This document shows, in pieces, positions 24,736-33,989 of a DNA stretch of 64,000 bases. The notes under the pieces are model-generated. The model saw only the letters and a list, made by a program, of their open reading frames with translations, was not told the origin of the DNA and did not search any database. Positions within the stretch are counted from its first letter, which is position 1. Every line of letters starts with the position of its first letter. A program made the translations under genes and the position numbers. The stretch lies in contig CAVJRQ010000009.1 of assembly GCA_963652075.1 (NCBI GenBank), positions 1 through 64,000 of the forward strand, given 5' to 3'. Source of the stretch: Phocaeicola_A sp963652075 (GTDB taxonomy: Bacteria; Bacteroidota; Bacteroidia; Bacteroidales; Bacteroidaceae).

Positions 24736-24845
24736 TGACAGTTGTCGCAAACATTGCTGACAATTGTCATAAATGTTGTTGACAGTTGTCGTAAAGGTTT
24801 CTGACAATTGTCGTAAATGTTGCTGACAGTTGTCAGCAATCATAA
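24736..24845. repeat. Tandem 22-bp palindromic repeat array, family 2 (TGACAATTGTCA)
   Basis: Five units begin at 24736, 24758, 24780, 24802 and 24824, an exact 22-bp period. Each starts TGACA(A/G)TTGTC, a 10-12-bp palindrome with A and G alternating unit by unit, followed by an 11-bp linker resembling GTAAATGTTGC. The array lies in the 459-bp gap between the divergent sigma (start 24581) and SusC (start 25041) genes. Beyond it the gap shows only the two promoters. Operator-like spacing of two helical turns is seen; function is unknown. Confidence 0.9.
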
Positions 24846-25011
24846 GTATGCGCTTCCTCGCACTGTATAGCCGTGCTTCTCACTTCATTATGATATAGTT
24901 TTTCATCTTGTAAGATACGGTTCGTTGCGGTCTCTTGACGGGCGGGTGAAAGTTTTTTCGCTCGAAGGGGTACCGTTTCGATGAAAAGAGTGTCTTTATA
25001 GAAAAAATCAA

Positions 25012-25019
25012 TATATTTG
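25012..25019 (+). promoter_or_regulatory. Possible -7 element for the SusC operon
   Basis: TATATTTG lies 21 bp before the SusC start, without a TTTG -33. An ECF-type promoter is expected for this operon, but I cannot identify one with confidence. Confidence 0.35.
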
Positions 25020-25040
25020 TTCAATTTAAATTGTGATTTT

Positions 25041-28000
25041 ATGAAGAGAGAGCTAAACAAGTACATGGGGGTATTCGTTACCTTCCTTTGTCTGCTTTTA
25101 GCGACGAACGTGGGAGCTCAAACCCAAAAGCAAGGAAAGAAAATCACTTTCCAATGTGAGAAAGAAAAACTCCACAAAGCCTTGGACGAGGTGGAACGCC
25201 AGTCCGGCTACTACCGGATGCAGTACGTGATGGAGGATGTGAATCCTTACACGGTGACCAACGTGAAGCTGCAGAACGAGACGGTGGAGAACGCGGTGAA
25301 ACGACTGCTGAGAGGCACACCGCTGAAGTATGAAATCAAAGGACGTTTTGTGCAGGTGTTCAATCCTGCCGTTGCGCAGAAGACAAGCTCCAACGGACGT
25401 ACCATCCGCGGGTCGGTGTATGACGAGGCTGGCGAGCCGTTGATAGGCGTGACCGTGCGCGTGAAAGGCACCAACGAAGGAACCGTGACCGATTTCGACG
25501 GTGCTTTCGTCCTCCCTGCCAAGAGTGGCGGCGACGTGACCCTGCTCTTTACCTACGTAGGCAAGAAGGACCTGGAGAAGCAAGCCAATGCCCGTAAGAC
25601 CGTCAACGTCATCATGGAGGACAACTCCAAGCTGCTGGACGACGTGGTGGTGACAGGTTACCAGACACTGTCGAAGGAACGCGTGACCGGTTCGTTCGAC
25701 AAGGTGAACCAGGAACTGTTGGCCAGCCGTCCTACGGCCGACCTCTCCGCCGCCCTGCAAGGCGTGGTTGCCGGTATGCAGGCTACCGAGAACGAAGACG
25801 GTACGGTGGACTTCCTGATTCGCGGTACCAGTTCGCTCTACGCCAACACCGCTCCGCTGGTAGTCGTTGACGGATTCCCCATCGAGGGGTCTTTCAGCAC
25901 CATCAACCCGAACGACGTGGAGAGCGTGACGGTGTTGAAGGATGCCGCTGCCGCCTCCATCTGGGGAGCCCGTTCGGCCAACGGCGTGATTGTCGTCACC
26001 ACCAAGAAAGGCCAGAAAGGCAAACTGAAAGTCGACGTACAGGGCTTTTACCGTTTGGGTACCCGTCCCGACCTGGACTACATCATGTCACAGGCCGACA
26101 GCAAGACGACGGTAGACTATGAAATCAAGGCGTTGGAGAACGAGTGGTTTCTGTCCGACTTCACCCCGACTTCCGTCAACATTGCCTCTCCGCTGTCTCT
26201 TGCGCAGAACTACTACTATGCCAATAAATACTACGGCATGTCCGAATCGGAGATGAACAAGAACCTGGATGCCTTGCGCAACCGCAGCAACCGCAGCCAG
26301 CTGAAGAAATACCTGATGCAGACACAAGCCCTGCAGCAGTATAACGCCAACCTCTCTGCCGGAACGGACAAACACTCCACCTACGCGTCCATGATGTATG
26401 AGAAGAACGACGAGGCTACCATCAAACGCGGTTACGAACGCTTCATGTTGAACTTCAACAACAACTACAAGCTCAACTCTTGGTTGACCGCTTCCGTTGC
26501 CGGTACTTTCCAGCGCAAGACGCAGGAGACCAGCGGCGTCACCGTGAGCGACTTTACCAGCCTTTCGCCCTACGAAATGTTGATAGAGGAGGACGGTAGC
26601 TATGCCTACAACGAGAAGTCGTGGAACAAACTGGTCGCGGACAACCTGAACCTGCAGAACCTGCCCTACACGGACTTGTCGTACAACATGTTGCAGGAGG
26701 TGCGCAACCGATCCTACAAAACCACTTCGACACACTATCGCGTCAGCCTCGGCCTGAACGCCAAGATATGGCGCAACTTAGTGTTCGACACGAAATACCA
26801 GTATGAGAAGAATGAATCTAACGTGCGCAACTATGACAACGAGGAGACGGACTATGTCCGCCAGTTGGTAAACTACTATACCTCCTACGATTTGGACAAC
26901 GATGTCCTGAACAAACAATACATCCCTTCGGGAGGCATTATCCGACAGAGCAAGAGCGCAACGGAGAGTTACGTATGGCGTAACCAGTTGAGCTACAACG
27001 AAACCTTTGGCAAACACGACATCACGGCACTTGCCGGTTTCGAAATCAGTGAATACAGGACTTCCACCACTACCTATCCGTACGTGTTGGGTTATGATGA
27101 AAAATCGAACACTTCACAACCCGCCTATTATGGAAGCAAGGAAGTTGCCGCTACCATTACGGGCTATCCCGATTGGTACAACACCTTGTCCTCTTTGGTG
27201 AGCAACTCTTTCTCGGACCGCGTGGACCGTTACTTCTCCTACTTCGGGAACGCCTCTTACGTGTATGACGGGAAATACGGGGCATCGTTCAGCATCCGTG
27301 CCGATGGCTCCAACTACGTGACCGAGGACAAGTCGCTCCGTTGGTCGCCTATGTGGTCATTGGGCGCGAAATGGAACCTCGACAAGGAGAAATTCATGGA
27401 ATCCACCTCTTCCTGGTTAGACCGCTTGACGCTGCGTCTGACCTACGGTATCAACGGTAACACCGAGAAGAGTACCTCTCCGCAGACTTTGATTTCCACT
27501 TATGCCAATGCCACTACAGGAACCAATGTTTCGTACATCAGCAGCTATGGCAACCCCATGCTGCGCTGGGAAGAGACCTATACCACCAATGTGGGCGCGG
27601 ACTTCTCGCTCTTCAAAGGCTTGCTCTCCGGTAAGGTGGAATACTACAACCGTCTGGGTAAATACATCGTGGGTACGGTGACTGTTCCTTACGTGTACGG
27701 TAGCAGTACCCAAAAGTACAACAACGCCGAGATTCTGAACCGTGGTGTGGAGGTGGAACTGACCGGACGCGGCAAGATTAACTCCATCGGGCTGGGCATC
27801 AACTCTACGGTGACTTTCGCCTATAACAAGAACGTCGTGCAGAAGCTCTACTATCCGTCACTCTACTGCTATCAGCTCTGCTATGCTTCCGATCCCTCCA
27901 ACGGCTATTTCGTAGAGGGCAAACCGGTGGGTGCGGTCTACAGCTACGAATATGCCGGGGTGCGTGACGGGGTACCTCACGTGAAGACGGCTGACGGACA

Positions 28001-28562
28001 GGAATGGTCGTTCAATGACTTGACGCTCCACAACAGGACATTCGGTCTGGACAAGATGACCTACGGCGGAACCTCCATCTCCCCGTACACCTTCGGATGG
28101 GCCAATCAGTTCACGTGGAAGAACTTCGACCTCTATGTCTACATGACGGGCAAGTTCGGAGGCGTGTTCCGCGACCCCACAAGCCAGAACATCCCGCTGG
28201 CTAACTCCAAAGAGTCCATTTCGAAGTTCATCAACAGAGTGATGGAGAGCGACGGTACCGACTATCCTTGTCTGCCGGCGGTCGGTGACTACCAATGCTA
28301 TCGTTGGGACCGCTACTTGCCCTATCTGCAGTCAGACATTCAGAACGCGTCGTTCGTGCGTCTGAAAGAGGTCTCCCTCACCTATCACGTACCCGTGCAA
28401 TGGCTGCGTAGGGTTCACCTCTCCGCTGCCAAAGTGTTCGTACAGGCCCGTGACCTCGGTCTGATTTACTCGGCCAACAAACATCACTATGACCCCGAGT
28501 GGTTGCCCGGAACCAACAAACCCAGTACAACCATCACCTTCGGTGCAGGTTTCACTTTATAA
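25041..28562 (+). CDS. SusC/RagA-family TonB-dependent outer membrane receptor with STN signalling domain
   Basis: A 1173-residue receptor counted from ATG 25041; an upstream ATG at 25017 would lack a proper signal peptide. Signal MKRELNKYMGVFVTFLCLLLATNVGAQ is followed by an STN domain (about 35-100), the part that contacts FecR-type regulators. A CarboxypepD_reg-like domain (RGSVYDEAGEPLIGVTVRVKGTNEGT) and the plug (FLIRGTSSLYANTAPLVVVDGFP, GARSANGVIVVTTKKGQKG) come next. The 22-strand barrel ends with TITFGAGFTL. SusC proteins import large substrates across the outer membrane with their SusD lid, powered by TonB. SusD follows 18 bp later. No glycoside hydrolase is in the operon, so the substrate may not be a glycan. 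Confidence 0.96.
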   Translation: MKRELNKYMGVFVTFLCLLLATNVGAQTQKQGKKITFQCEKEKLHKALDEVERQSGYYRMQYVMEDVNPYTVTNVKLQNETVENAVKRLLRGTPLKYEIKGRFVQVFNPAVAQKTSSNGRTIRGSVYDEAGEPLIGVTVRVKGTNEGTVTDFDGAFVLPAKSGGDVTLLFTYVGKKDLEKQANARKTVNVIMEDNSKLLDDVVVTGYQTLSKERVTGSFDKVNQELLASRPTADLSAALQGVVAGMQATENEDGTVDFLIRGTSSLYANTAPLVVVDGFPIEGSFSTINPNDVESVTVLKDAAAASIWGARSANGVIVVTTKKGQKGKLKVDVQGFYRLGTRPDLDYIMSQADSKTTVDYEIKALENEWFLSDFTPTSVNIASPLSLAQNYYYANKYYGMSESEMNKNLDALRNRSNRSQLKKYLMQTQALQQYNANLSAGTDKHSTYASMMYEKNDEATIKRGYERFMLNFNNNYKLNSWLTASVAGTFQRKTQETSGVTVSDFTSLSPYEMLIEEDGSYAYNEKSWNKLVADNLNLQNLPYTDLSYNMLQEVRNRSYKTTSTHYRVSLGLNAKIWRNLVFDTKYQYEKNESNVRNYDNEETDYVRQLVNYYTSYDLDNDVLNKQYIPSGGIIRQSKSATESYVWRNQLSYNETFGKHDITALAGFEISEYRTSTTTYPYVLGYDEKSNTSQPAYYGSKEVAATITGYPDWYNTLSSLVSNSFSDRVDRYFSYFGNASYVYDGKYGASFSIRADGSNYVTEDKSLRWSPMWSLGAKWNLDKEKFMESTSSWLDRLTLRLTYGINGNTEKSTSPQTLISTYANATTGTNVSYISSYGNPMLRWEETYTTNVGADFSLFKGLLSGKVEYYNRLGKYIVGTVTVPYVYGSSTQKYNNAEILNRGVEVELTGRGKINSIGLGINSTVTFAYNKNVVQKLYYPSLYCYQLCYASDPSNGYFVEGKPVGAVYSYEYAGVRDGVPHVKTADGQEWSFNDLTLHNRTFGLDKMTYGGTSISPYTFGWANQFTWKNFDLYVYMTGKFGGVFRDPTSQNIPLANSKESISKFINRVMESDGTDYPCLPAVGDYQCYRWDRYLPYLQSDIQNASFVRLKEVSLTYHVPVQWLRRVHLSAAKVFVQARDLGLIYSANKHHYDPEWLPGTNKPSTTITFGAGFTL

Positions 28563-28580
28563 TGACAGGAGGACAATGAA

Positions 28581-30083
28581 ATGAGAAAAATCAAAATCAA
28601 ACATATCGCATTCGTATGGATGGCCGCAACCGTGTTCAGCGCTTGCGACTCATACCTCGACAAGCAACCGTCAGCCTCATCAAACGCTTCCGTCAAGGAG
28701 GCTTCGCAGCTGATTTCCCTTTATGACTACGTGACGAACACCTATGAATATTGCTACCCGGAAGCCTATTCGGTCGATGATGCGGGCATTCCCATGGAGA
28801 TGTTCGATTCGCGACCCAATGGCTTCAACTCAACGGAACTCTGTTTCTACACACTGACCAGTGACGTGATGGCCTCCTCATCGAGCAACAACACGTGGCA
28901 GTATGAATATTCCAAGATATTCACCGCCAACACGATGATTAACTCTGCCAAATCCGTCAACGGTACGGAAGCGGAGAAGAACGAGGCCCTTTGCAATGGC
29001 TACTTCATGCGCGCCTGGTCGATGTTCCGCCTGGCAACCGTTTACTGCTTGCCTTACAGCGAGGCCAACCGGGACAAACTGGGCTTGCCGATGCGTTTAG
29101 GCACGTTGTTCACGGAGAACATCTCCCGTGCCACGTTGGGTGAGACCTTCGACCAAATCCTCTCCGACATGGCGGAGGCGGAGAAATGCTGCGCTCAGGA
29201 CAAGGTGCTGGAAGATTACGCTTGGCGTACGTCCAAATGCGCCATCTATGGCCTGTATGCCCGCATATACCTCTACATGAACGACTATGCGAACGCCAAG
29301 ACCTATGTGGACAAGGCTTTGGCTCTGACTCCGGGTTTGTTTGACTACAACAACCTCTCTTGGGGAAACTCCGTGGAGTATGCCGAGACCTCTACCATAC
29401 CTGCCCAAACCTTGGATTATTGCGAGACCAACAGTTGGAACTTGGCGAAAATCTTCAAATGGAAGGAGTGGATTTTCATCCGTCTGCACTATCTGGGCAC
29501 GCAATGGTTCAGCCCGTCGCAGGAGTTGCTGGACTGCTATGACGACAAGGCGAACGACCTGCGTTACCAGTTCTCCTACATTGAGCACGGTAACCGCCGT
29601 TTCTCCGTTCCATACGACTGGTACCGTTACGACCCGTTCTATGATGGACGCTATGCCATATCCGGCATAACCTCAGCCGAACTGCTGTTGATGAAGGCCG
29701 AGCTGCAGGCCCGTACGGGAGAGTGGAGCAGTGCCCTGGCAACCCTGACCCCGCTGCGTGAGGCCCGTTTCGCTACCGGTACGGCTACCGCCCTGACCGC
29801 CTCCTCGCAGTCGGACGCACTGAAGCAGGTGCTGAAGGAACGTCGCCGTGAGATGCCTTTCACCATCCGTATGATGGATATCAAGCGTTTTGCCGTGAGC
29901 GCAACGACGGACGACGATGTGACCATCAGCCGCAAGTTCTACAAAGTGACTACGGCCGGTGTGGATACCTCCGAAACGCTGCAGATTAACGTGAAGGGTG
30001 ACGACGCGTGCCTGGCAATCCCTGTTCCCTCGCAGGATATAGAGAACGCCCATGGAGCGATTGAACAGAACCCATATAAATAA
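28581..30083 (+). CDS. RagB/SusD-family substrate-capture lipoprotein
   Basis: A 500-residue lipoprotein (lipobox VFSAC, Cys22) that starts the mature part with DSYLDKQPSA, the classic SusD beginning. TPR-like helices run through the N-terminal half (ANTMINSAKSVNGTEAEKNEALCNGYFMRAWSMFRLATVYCL, AIYGLYARIYLYMNDYANAKTYVDKAL). The SusD C-terminal part (AELLLMKAELQARTGEW, VLKERRREMPFTIRMMDIKRF) is complete and ends near NPYK. It forms a hinged lid over the SusC barrel on the cell surface. A hairpin between this gene and the next (30098-30152) may lower expression of the downstream part. Confidence 0.96.
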   Translation: MRKIKIKHIAFVWMAATVFSACDSYLDKQPSASSNASVKEASQLISLYDYVTNTYEYCYPEAYSVDDAGIPMEMFDSRPNGFNSTELCFYTLTSDVMASSSSNNTWQYEYSKIFTANTMINSAKSVNGTEAEKNEALCNGYFMRAWSMFRLATVYCLPYSEANRDKLGLPMRLGTLFTENISRATLGETFDQILSDMAEAEKCCAQDKVLEDYAWRTSKCAIYGLYARIYLYMNDYANAKTYVDKALALTPGLFDYNNLSWGNSVEYAETSTIPAQTLDYCETNSWNLAKIFKWKEWIFIRLHYLGTQWFSPSQELLDCYDDKANDLRYQFSYIEHGNRRFSVPYDWYRYDPFYDGRYAISGITSAELLLMKAELQARTGEWSSALATLTPLREARFATGTATALTASSQSDALKQVLKERRREMPFTIRMMDIKRFAVSATTDDDVTISRKFYKVTTAGVDTSETLQINVKGDDACLAIPVPSQDIENAHGAIEQNPYK

Positions 30084-30097
30084 CATTATTTCTCTCC

Positions 30098-30152
30098 ATC
30101 TCCGGCGATGAGGCTCTCCTGATGTGCAGGAATCAACCTTGTCGCCGGAGAT
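30098..30152 (+). terminator. Intercistronic hairpin after SusD (attenuator or processing site)
   Basis: An 11-bp perfect stem ATCTCCGGCGA/TCGCCGGAGAT closes a 33-nt loop and is followed by TCAACTACTTTTAATC. It sits between SusD and the next operon gene. Partial termination or mRNA stabilisation is likely; full termination cannot be excluded. Confidence 0.6.
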
Positions 30153-30169
30153 TCAACTACTTTTAATCT

Positions 30170-32152
30170 ATGAAAAAATTATTGCTTTATTGCTTGCTCT
30201 TGACTCCGCTCTGCCTCTTCCTGACAGGCTGTTCCACAGGCAAGAAACCCAACGAAATCAGGGTGCTCTACTTGGGTGGCCAGTCCGACTGGCAAAACGG
30301 ACGATATGGAACGAAGTCGCCTTTTGAATCGGAAGAGGCGTTTCAACAGACCGTGAACGAACGTATGGAGGCTTTCGGTACTTTACTGCGTACCTATTTC
30401 GATTCCGTGAAGGTGATGCGTGCGGCCGACTATACGCCCGACATGTCCGACGGGTATGACGTGACCATCTTCGACGGCGTACCTCCCGTATTGGAGGAGG
30501 CACGCCGCGTGACGGACGAGAAAGGCAATCTGGTAGAATATATCAAGGCAAGCTATTTGCCGGAAGAGTTCTCTGCCGCTTCCATCACGATAGGTTCCGT
30601 CGGCGAAACCATCGGTCGCCGCTACGGAAGCAAGAACGACTGGTACTGCCTTTGCCTCGATGCCGATGCGCACGGCATGAACCTGGAACACCCCATCTTC
30701 AAAGGTCCGTTCAAGACCTCTGTCTCACTGACCAAACAGCCGACACCGGAAGATGCGCTCCATTACGCCTACTTCCAAGACGAGCCGGTGCCCGACTCCG
30801 TGATGATGTGGAAAGTCAACACAAAAGGATATATAACGGACAAGAACTTCAATATCGGAATGGTTTCCCGTCCTTGGGGCTACACCGACTCTCCCGATTG
30901 TGAAGTCATCTCAAGTGGCGTATGCGCCAAGACCATCGATGCCGTGGCCATAGGCCGGCACGCGAACTTCCTCACTTGGGGATTCATCGGCGGACCGCAA
31001 TACATGACCGATGAGGCGAAGGTAGTCTTTGCCAATGCCGTTGTTTACATGGCGCAACACAAAGGATTGCCCATCGCACGTAAGTTCAACGACCGCATCT
31101 CAACCCGTGAGTACCTGAAAGAGAAAATCTACTTGGCCAAATACTCCTCTTACCTGGAGCGCGTGAAGTCCGACTCCATCTTCTATACGGAAAACAAGAT
31201 TGCCTATGACAAGGCGATGGCCAAGAAGAAAAAAGGAGAGGAGTTAACCGGTGAGGATGAACTGGCCCTTCGGTATAGCGACGGTACCATTCCTCCCAAA
31301 ATGACCTACACAGAGTTTCTGAAACGGTACCAAAAGGGACTGTTTGACCAGTTTGGCGAGGACGAACAGGCTTATATCCGCTACTATCAAGAGAACAAGC
31401 CTTATATCTACGGCGGAAAGGGAATGTATGAACTCTCGTTGGACGAGGATGCCAAGGCTTGGCGGATTCCCAACAATGACATACGTCTGATAGAGAAAGC
31501 CGTGGAGTGCCTGGAACAAGGTATGGAGGTGGAACGGGCCAACCGCATTCTGGAACGCTACACGTTGTGCGAGTTTACGCAACCGGGCGAGTGGCGCAAT
31601 TGGTTCAACAAGTACAAGGACAAAATCTTCTTTACCGAGTCGGGCGGCTGGTTCTTCATGGTCAATGAGCAGGGTGCTCCGGGCAACGATTACAAAGCGT
31701 TGAAGCGCCGTGAAGCCGCAAAAAACGCCAAAGTTTCCGCTGATTCGGGTAACGCCCTGATGGAAGAACCGACCGAGGCTAACCCGGTCATCGTGCTGCC
31801 CCAAGCCAAACGCATAGACGACAAGACCGTGGAGGTGAAAATCTCCTTCAGGATTCTCGCCGGATACCACATATACAGAGAGGTTGCCTCTTCCGACCCT
31901 TACATCGCCTTGAAACTCGACTTCAGTCTGCCCGAAGGCTGTCAGCTGAAAGGGGAGTTGACGGGCGCTGCCGCCAAACCGTTTGGATCCAATGGCACCA
32001 CCATCTACGAGGACAACGTGACGCTGACCCAATTGGTCAGCTACACCAAGTTGCCCGAGGCAGTGAAGTGTCATGTCGGCTTTCAATGCTGCAACTCACA
32101 GGCGTGCCTGACACCCTTTGAGAAAGAGTTTACTATCAACGTAACGAAATAA
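30170..32152 (+). CDS. Two-domain lipoprotein: ThuA/amidotransferase-like N-terminus and DsbD N-terminal-like C-terminus
   Basis: A 660-residue lipoprotein (signal ends LFLTGC, Cys21). The first about 300 residues start IRVLYLGGQSDW and contain YDVTIFDGVPPVLEEARR and ANFLTWGFIGGPQYMTDEAKVVFANAVVYM. This pattern recalls a ThuA-type glutamine-amidotransferase-like fold; the call is tentative. A charged helical middle follows. The last about 125 residues (VEVKISFRILAGYHIY, GFQCCNSQACLTP with Cys640, 641 and 646) resemble the DsbD alpha / DsbC-corrector domain, which accepts electrons for periplasmic thiols. Its operon partners are SusC and SusD. A link between cargo import and thiol chemistry is an inference. 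Confidence 0.6.
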   Translation: MKKLLLYCLLLTPLCLFLTGCSTGKKPNEIRVLYLGGQSDWQNGRYGTKSPFESEEAFQQTVNERMEAFGTLLRTYFDSVKVMRAADYTPDMSDGYDVTIFDGVPPVLEEARRVTDEKGNLVEYIKASYLPEEFSAASITIGSVGETIGRRYGSKNDWYCLCLDADAHGMNLEHPIFKGPFKTSVSLTKQPTPEDALHYAYFQDEPVPDSVMMWKVNTKGYITDKNFNIGMVSRPWGYTDSPDCEVISSGVCAKTIDAVAIGRHANFLTWGFIGGPQYMTDEAKVVFANAVVYMAQHKGLPIARKFNDRISTREYLKEKIYLAKYSSYLERVKSDSIFYTENKIAYDKAMAKKKKGEELTGEDELALRYSDGTIPPKMTYTEFLKRYQKGLFDQFGEDEQAYIRYYQENKPYIYGGKGMYELSLDEDAKAWRIPNNDIRLIEKAVECLEQGMEVERANRILERYTLCEFTQPGEWRNWFNKYKDKIFFTESGGWFFMVNEQGAPGNDYKALKRREAAKNAKVSADSGNALMEEPTEANPVIVLPQAKRIDDKTVEVKISFRILAGYHIYREVASSDPYIALKLDFSLPEGCQLKGELTGAAAKPFGSNGTTIYEDNVTLTQLVSYTKLPEAVKCHVGFQCCNSQACLTPFEKEFTINVTK

Positions 32153-32159
32153 CAGGACA

Positions 32160-32267
32160 ATGAAAAGAAAATTCTTAAGTGTCGGACTGCTTTGCTTGGC
32201 GTTCACCGCAACAGTTGGCGAGAGCTCCGAGTTCTACGAACTGTTCTACAAACTCTTCGCGGAGTAG
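32160..32267 (+). CDS. Candidate 35-residue secreted peptide (or truncated secreted protein)
   Basis: A short frame begins 8 bp after the preceding stop, with AACAGGACA before the ATG as a possible ribosome site. It encodes MKRKFLSVGLLCLAFTATVG, a convincing signal peptide, then ESSEFYELFYKLFAE, a short acidic-aromatic stretch, and stops. The operon terminator follows at 32321. It is either a real tiny secreted peptide at the end of the SusC operon or the start of a third secreted protein (perhaps thioredoxin-like) cut short by deletion. No continuation is seen in the next 100 bp in any frame. Confidence 0.45.
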   Translation: MKRKFLSVGLLCLAFTATVGESSEFYELFYKLFAE

Positions 32268-32320
32268 TGCGGCAGAGGCTCTCCTTGCAAGGAAATTCCC
32301 CAATGAATGGGGATAATAGC

Positions 32321-32351
32321 GAGGCTCCTCCCTCACCGAGGGAGGAGCCTC
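32321..32351 (+). terminator. Terminator of the SusC/SusD operon
   Basis: A perfect 14-bp stem GAGGCTCCTCCCTC/GAGGGAGGAGCCTC with a 3-nt loop, followed 26 bp later by ATTTTTAAC. This is one of the strongest hairpins in the window. The rest of the 316-bp gap to the next gene shows only its promoter. Confidence 0.85.
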
Positions 32352-32520
32352 TATGTTCCTGTGCAAGGAGGTATTTTTAACAATCGACAGTACTCAGTGA
32401 CGCGCTGTATTTAACAATAATTGTTCTACAAGCCGACAGAATGCCATTGTGCGATGATAAAATTAGTAAAAGGCTTCCATTAGAGACCGTTATCCATAAA
32501 TTTGTATAAAACTTGCCTTG

Positions 32521-32555
32521 TTTGTACGACATAGCGAAAATTGTTTCTATTTTTG
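32521..32555 (+). promoter_or_regulatory. Promoter for the DUF6242-type lipoprotein gene
   Basis: -33 TTTG (32521-32524) and -7 TATTTTTG (32548-32555), spacer 23 bp, slightly long. It lies 29 bp before the start codon. Confidence 0.5.
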
Positions 32556-32583
32556 CAGCTTATAAACAATATCTTCATTCATA

Positions 32584-33960
32584 ATGAGAAAGACTTTATA
32601 CATTATAGTTAGTTTACTGGCAGTTCCTTTCCTGTTCGCTGCATGCCTGAACAACGATGGCACAACCACTGACTACTCCTCTGACGCACTTATCTCTTCC
32701 TTCTCTATCAATGACATTAATACCAGCGTGGCATCGAAGACCTCTTCGGGAGAGGATACGACATTGGTGGTCACTCTGACGGGAAGCAACTATACATTCA
32801 CGATAAACCAGAACGAAAACAAGATATACAACGCGGACTCTCTGCCCGTGGGTACGGACATCACCAAGGTGTCGCTCAGTATCAGTGCCATCGGCTTGGG
32901 CGTTGTCTATGAGAAGAACCAACAGGACACGGTGTGGAGCACCTCTGACTCGCTCGACTTCACCAACCCCGTGAAGTTCAAAGTGTATGCCTACGACGGA
33001 ACCATCCGCACATACACCGCACAGATTAACGTGCACGAGCAAGACCCCGACTCCCTGCAGTGGGAGAAGCTGGACGGTACGAACCTGCAGATGGCGGACT
33101 ATAGAGGACGTAGTGCCTTGACGCTGAATGACAAGATTTACCTCTTCTTGTCCGACAATACTACTGGGGAAATACAGGTGACCTCCACGGACATTACGGA
33201 CGGTAAGAACTGGACGACACTGACTCCGATTAGCCTGGAGAATGCTGACTACCGGACGTTTATTACCTTCAAGGATAAGATGTACGTCACGGATATGGTT
33301 TCTCTGTACAGCTCCACCGACGGGGTCAATTGGGAGAAGGTTGACTCGGACAGGGCAATCCTGAACACGTTCGCCGCTTCGTCGAACCAACTCTTCGCCG
33401 TCAGCAACGATGGTTGCGTAGTGACCTCGACCGATGGCCAGACATGGACCGATGAAGGGGAACGCCCCGAAACATTCCCGATGCATGACATCGCGTACGG
33501 TGTGAACAAACTCTCGACAAACAGCTCGATAGAGCGTGTGCTCATTATGGGCGAGAGCCGAAACGCCGAAGACACTACGGCCGTCGTATGGAGCCGCCTC
33601 TCCACCGAGAGCCAATGGACTTACTACCAACAGTCCGCAGACAATACCTATGGATTCCCACGGCTGAAGAGATTCGGCATGTTCGCCTATGACTCCAAGT
33701 TCTATGCCTTTGGCAGTGCGAACAATTACGAGAGGTCGGAAGCCCTGGAGCCTTATGAAGCCCTGTATGAATCCATAGACAACGGCATTACGTGGCGCAA
33801 GACGACCGAGAAGGTGATGTTGCCGGAGGACTTCAAGGGACGCACCGACAACTGCCTCTACGTGGTAGATGCCAACAATTTCATCTGGTTCTTTTGGGAA
33901 GGAAGCAACGAAGTGTGGCGCGGGCGCATCAACCGGCTGGGCTTCGAGAAAAAAGAATAA
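32584..33960 (+). CDS. DUF6242-type lipoprotein with beta-propeller-like C-terminus
   Basis: A 458-residue lipoprotein (signal MRKTLYIIVSLLAVPFLFAAC, Cys21). Residues about 30-160 form a beta-sandwich of the DUF6242 N-terminal type (LISSFSINDINTSVASKT, NPVKFKVYAYDGTIRTYTAQINVHEQDPD). The rest has repeated motifs ending in DGVNWEKV, DGQTWTDEG and NGITWRKT. These are Asp-box-like turns typical of sialidase-type propellers, here without sign of a catalytic sialidase Arg triad. It is probably exposed on the cell surface or faces the periplasm. It is separated from the SusC operon by a terminator and has its own promoter; uppS follows 29 bp later. Confidence 0.78.
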   Translation: MRKTLYIIVSLLAVPFLFAACLNNDGTTTDYSSDALISSFSINDINTSVASKTSSGEDTTLVVTLTGSNYTFTINQNENKIYNADSLPVGTDITKVSLSISAIGLGVVYEKNQQDTVWSTSDSLDFTNPVKFKVYAYDGTIRTYTAQINVHEQDPDSLQWEKLDGTNLQMADYRGRSALTLNDKIYLFLSDNTTGEIQVTSTDITDGKNWTTLTPISLENADYRTFITFKDKMYVTDMVSLYSSTDGVNWEKVDSDRAILNTFAASSNQLFAVSNDGCVVTSTDGQTWTDEGERPETFPMHDIAYGVNKLSTNSSIERVLIMGESRNAEDTTAVVWSRLSTESQWTYYQQSADNTYGFPRLKRFGMFAYDSKFYAFGSANNYERSEALEPYEALYESIDNGITWRKTTEKVMLPEDFKGRTDNCLYVVDANNFIWFFWEGSNEVWRGRINRLGFEKKE

Positions 33961-33989
33961 CGCACACTTATACCTTATTATATTATAGA

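Noticed and set aside
32160..32380. A longer secreted protein continuing past 32267 by a frameshift
   Set aside because: The other frames after 32267 reach no recognisable domain and soon run through the terminator hairpin.
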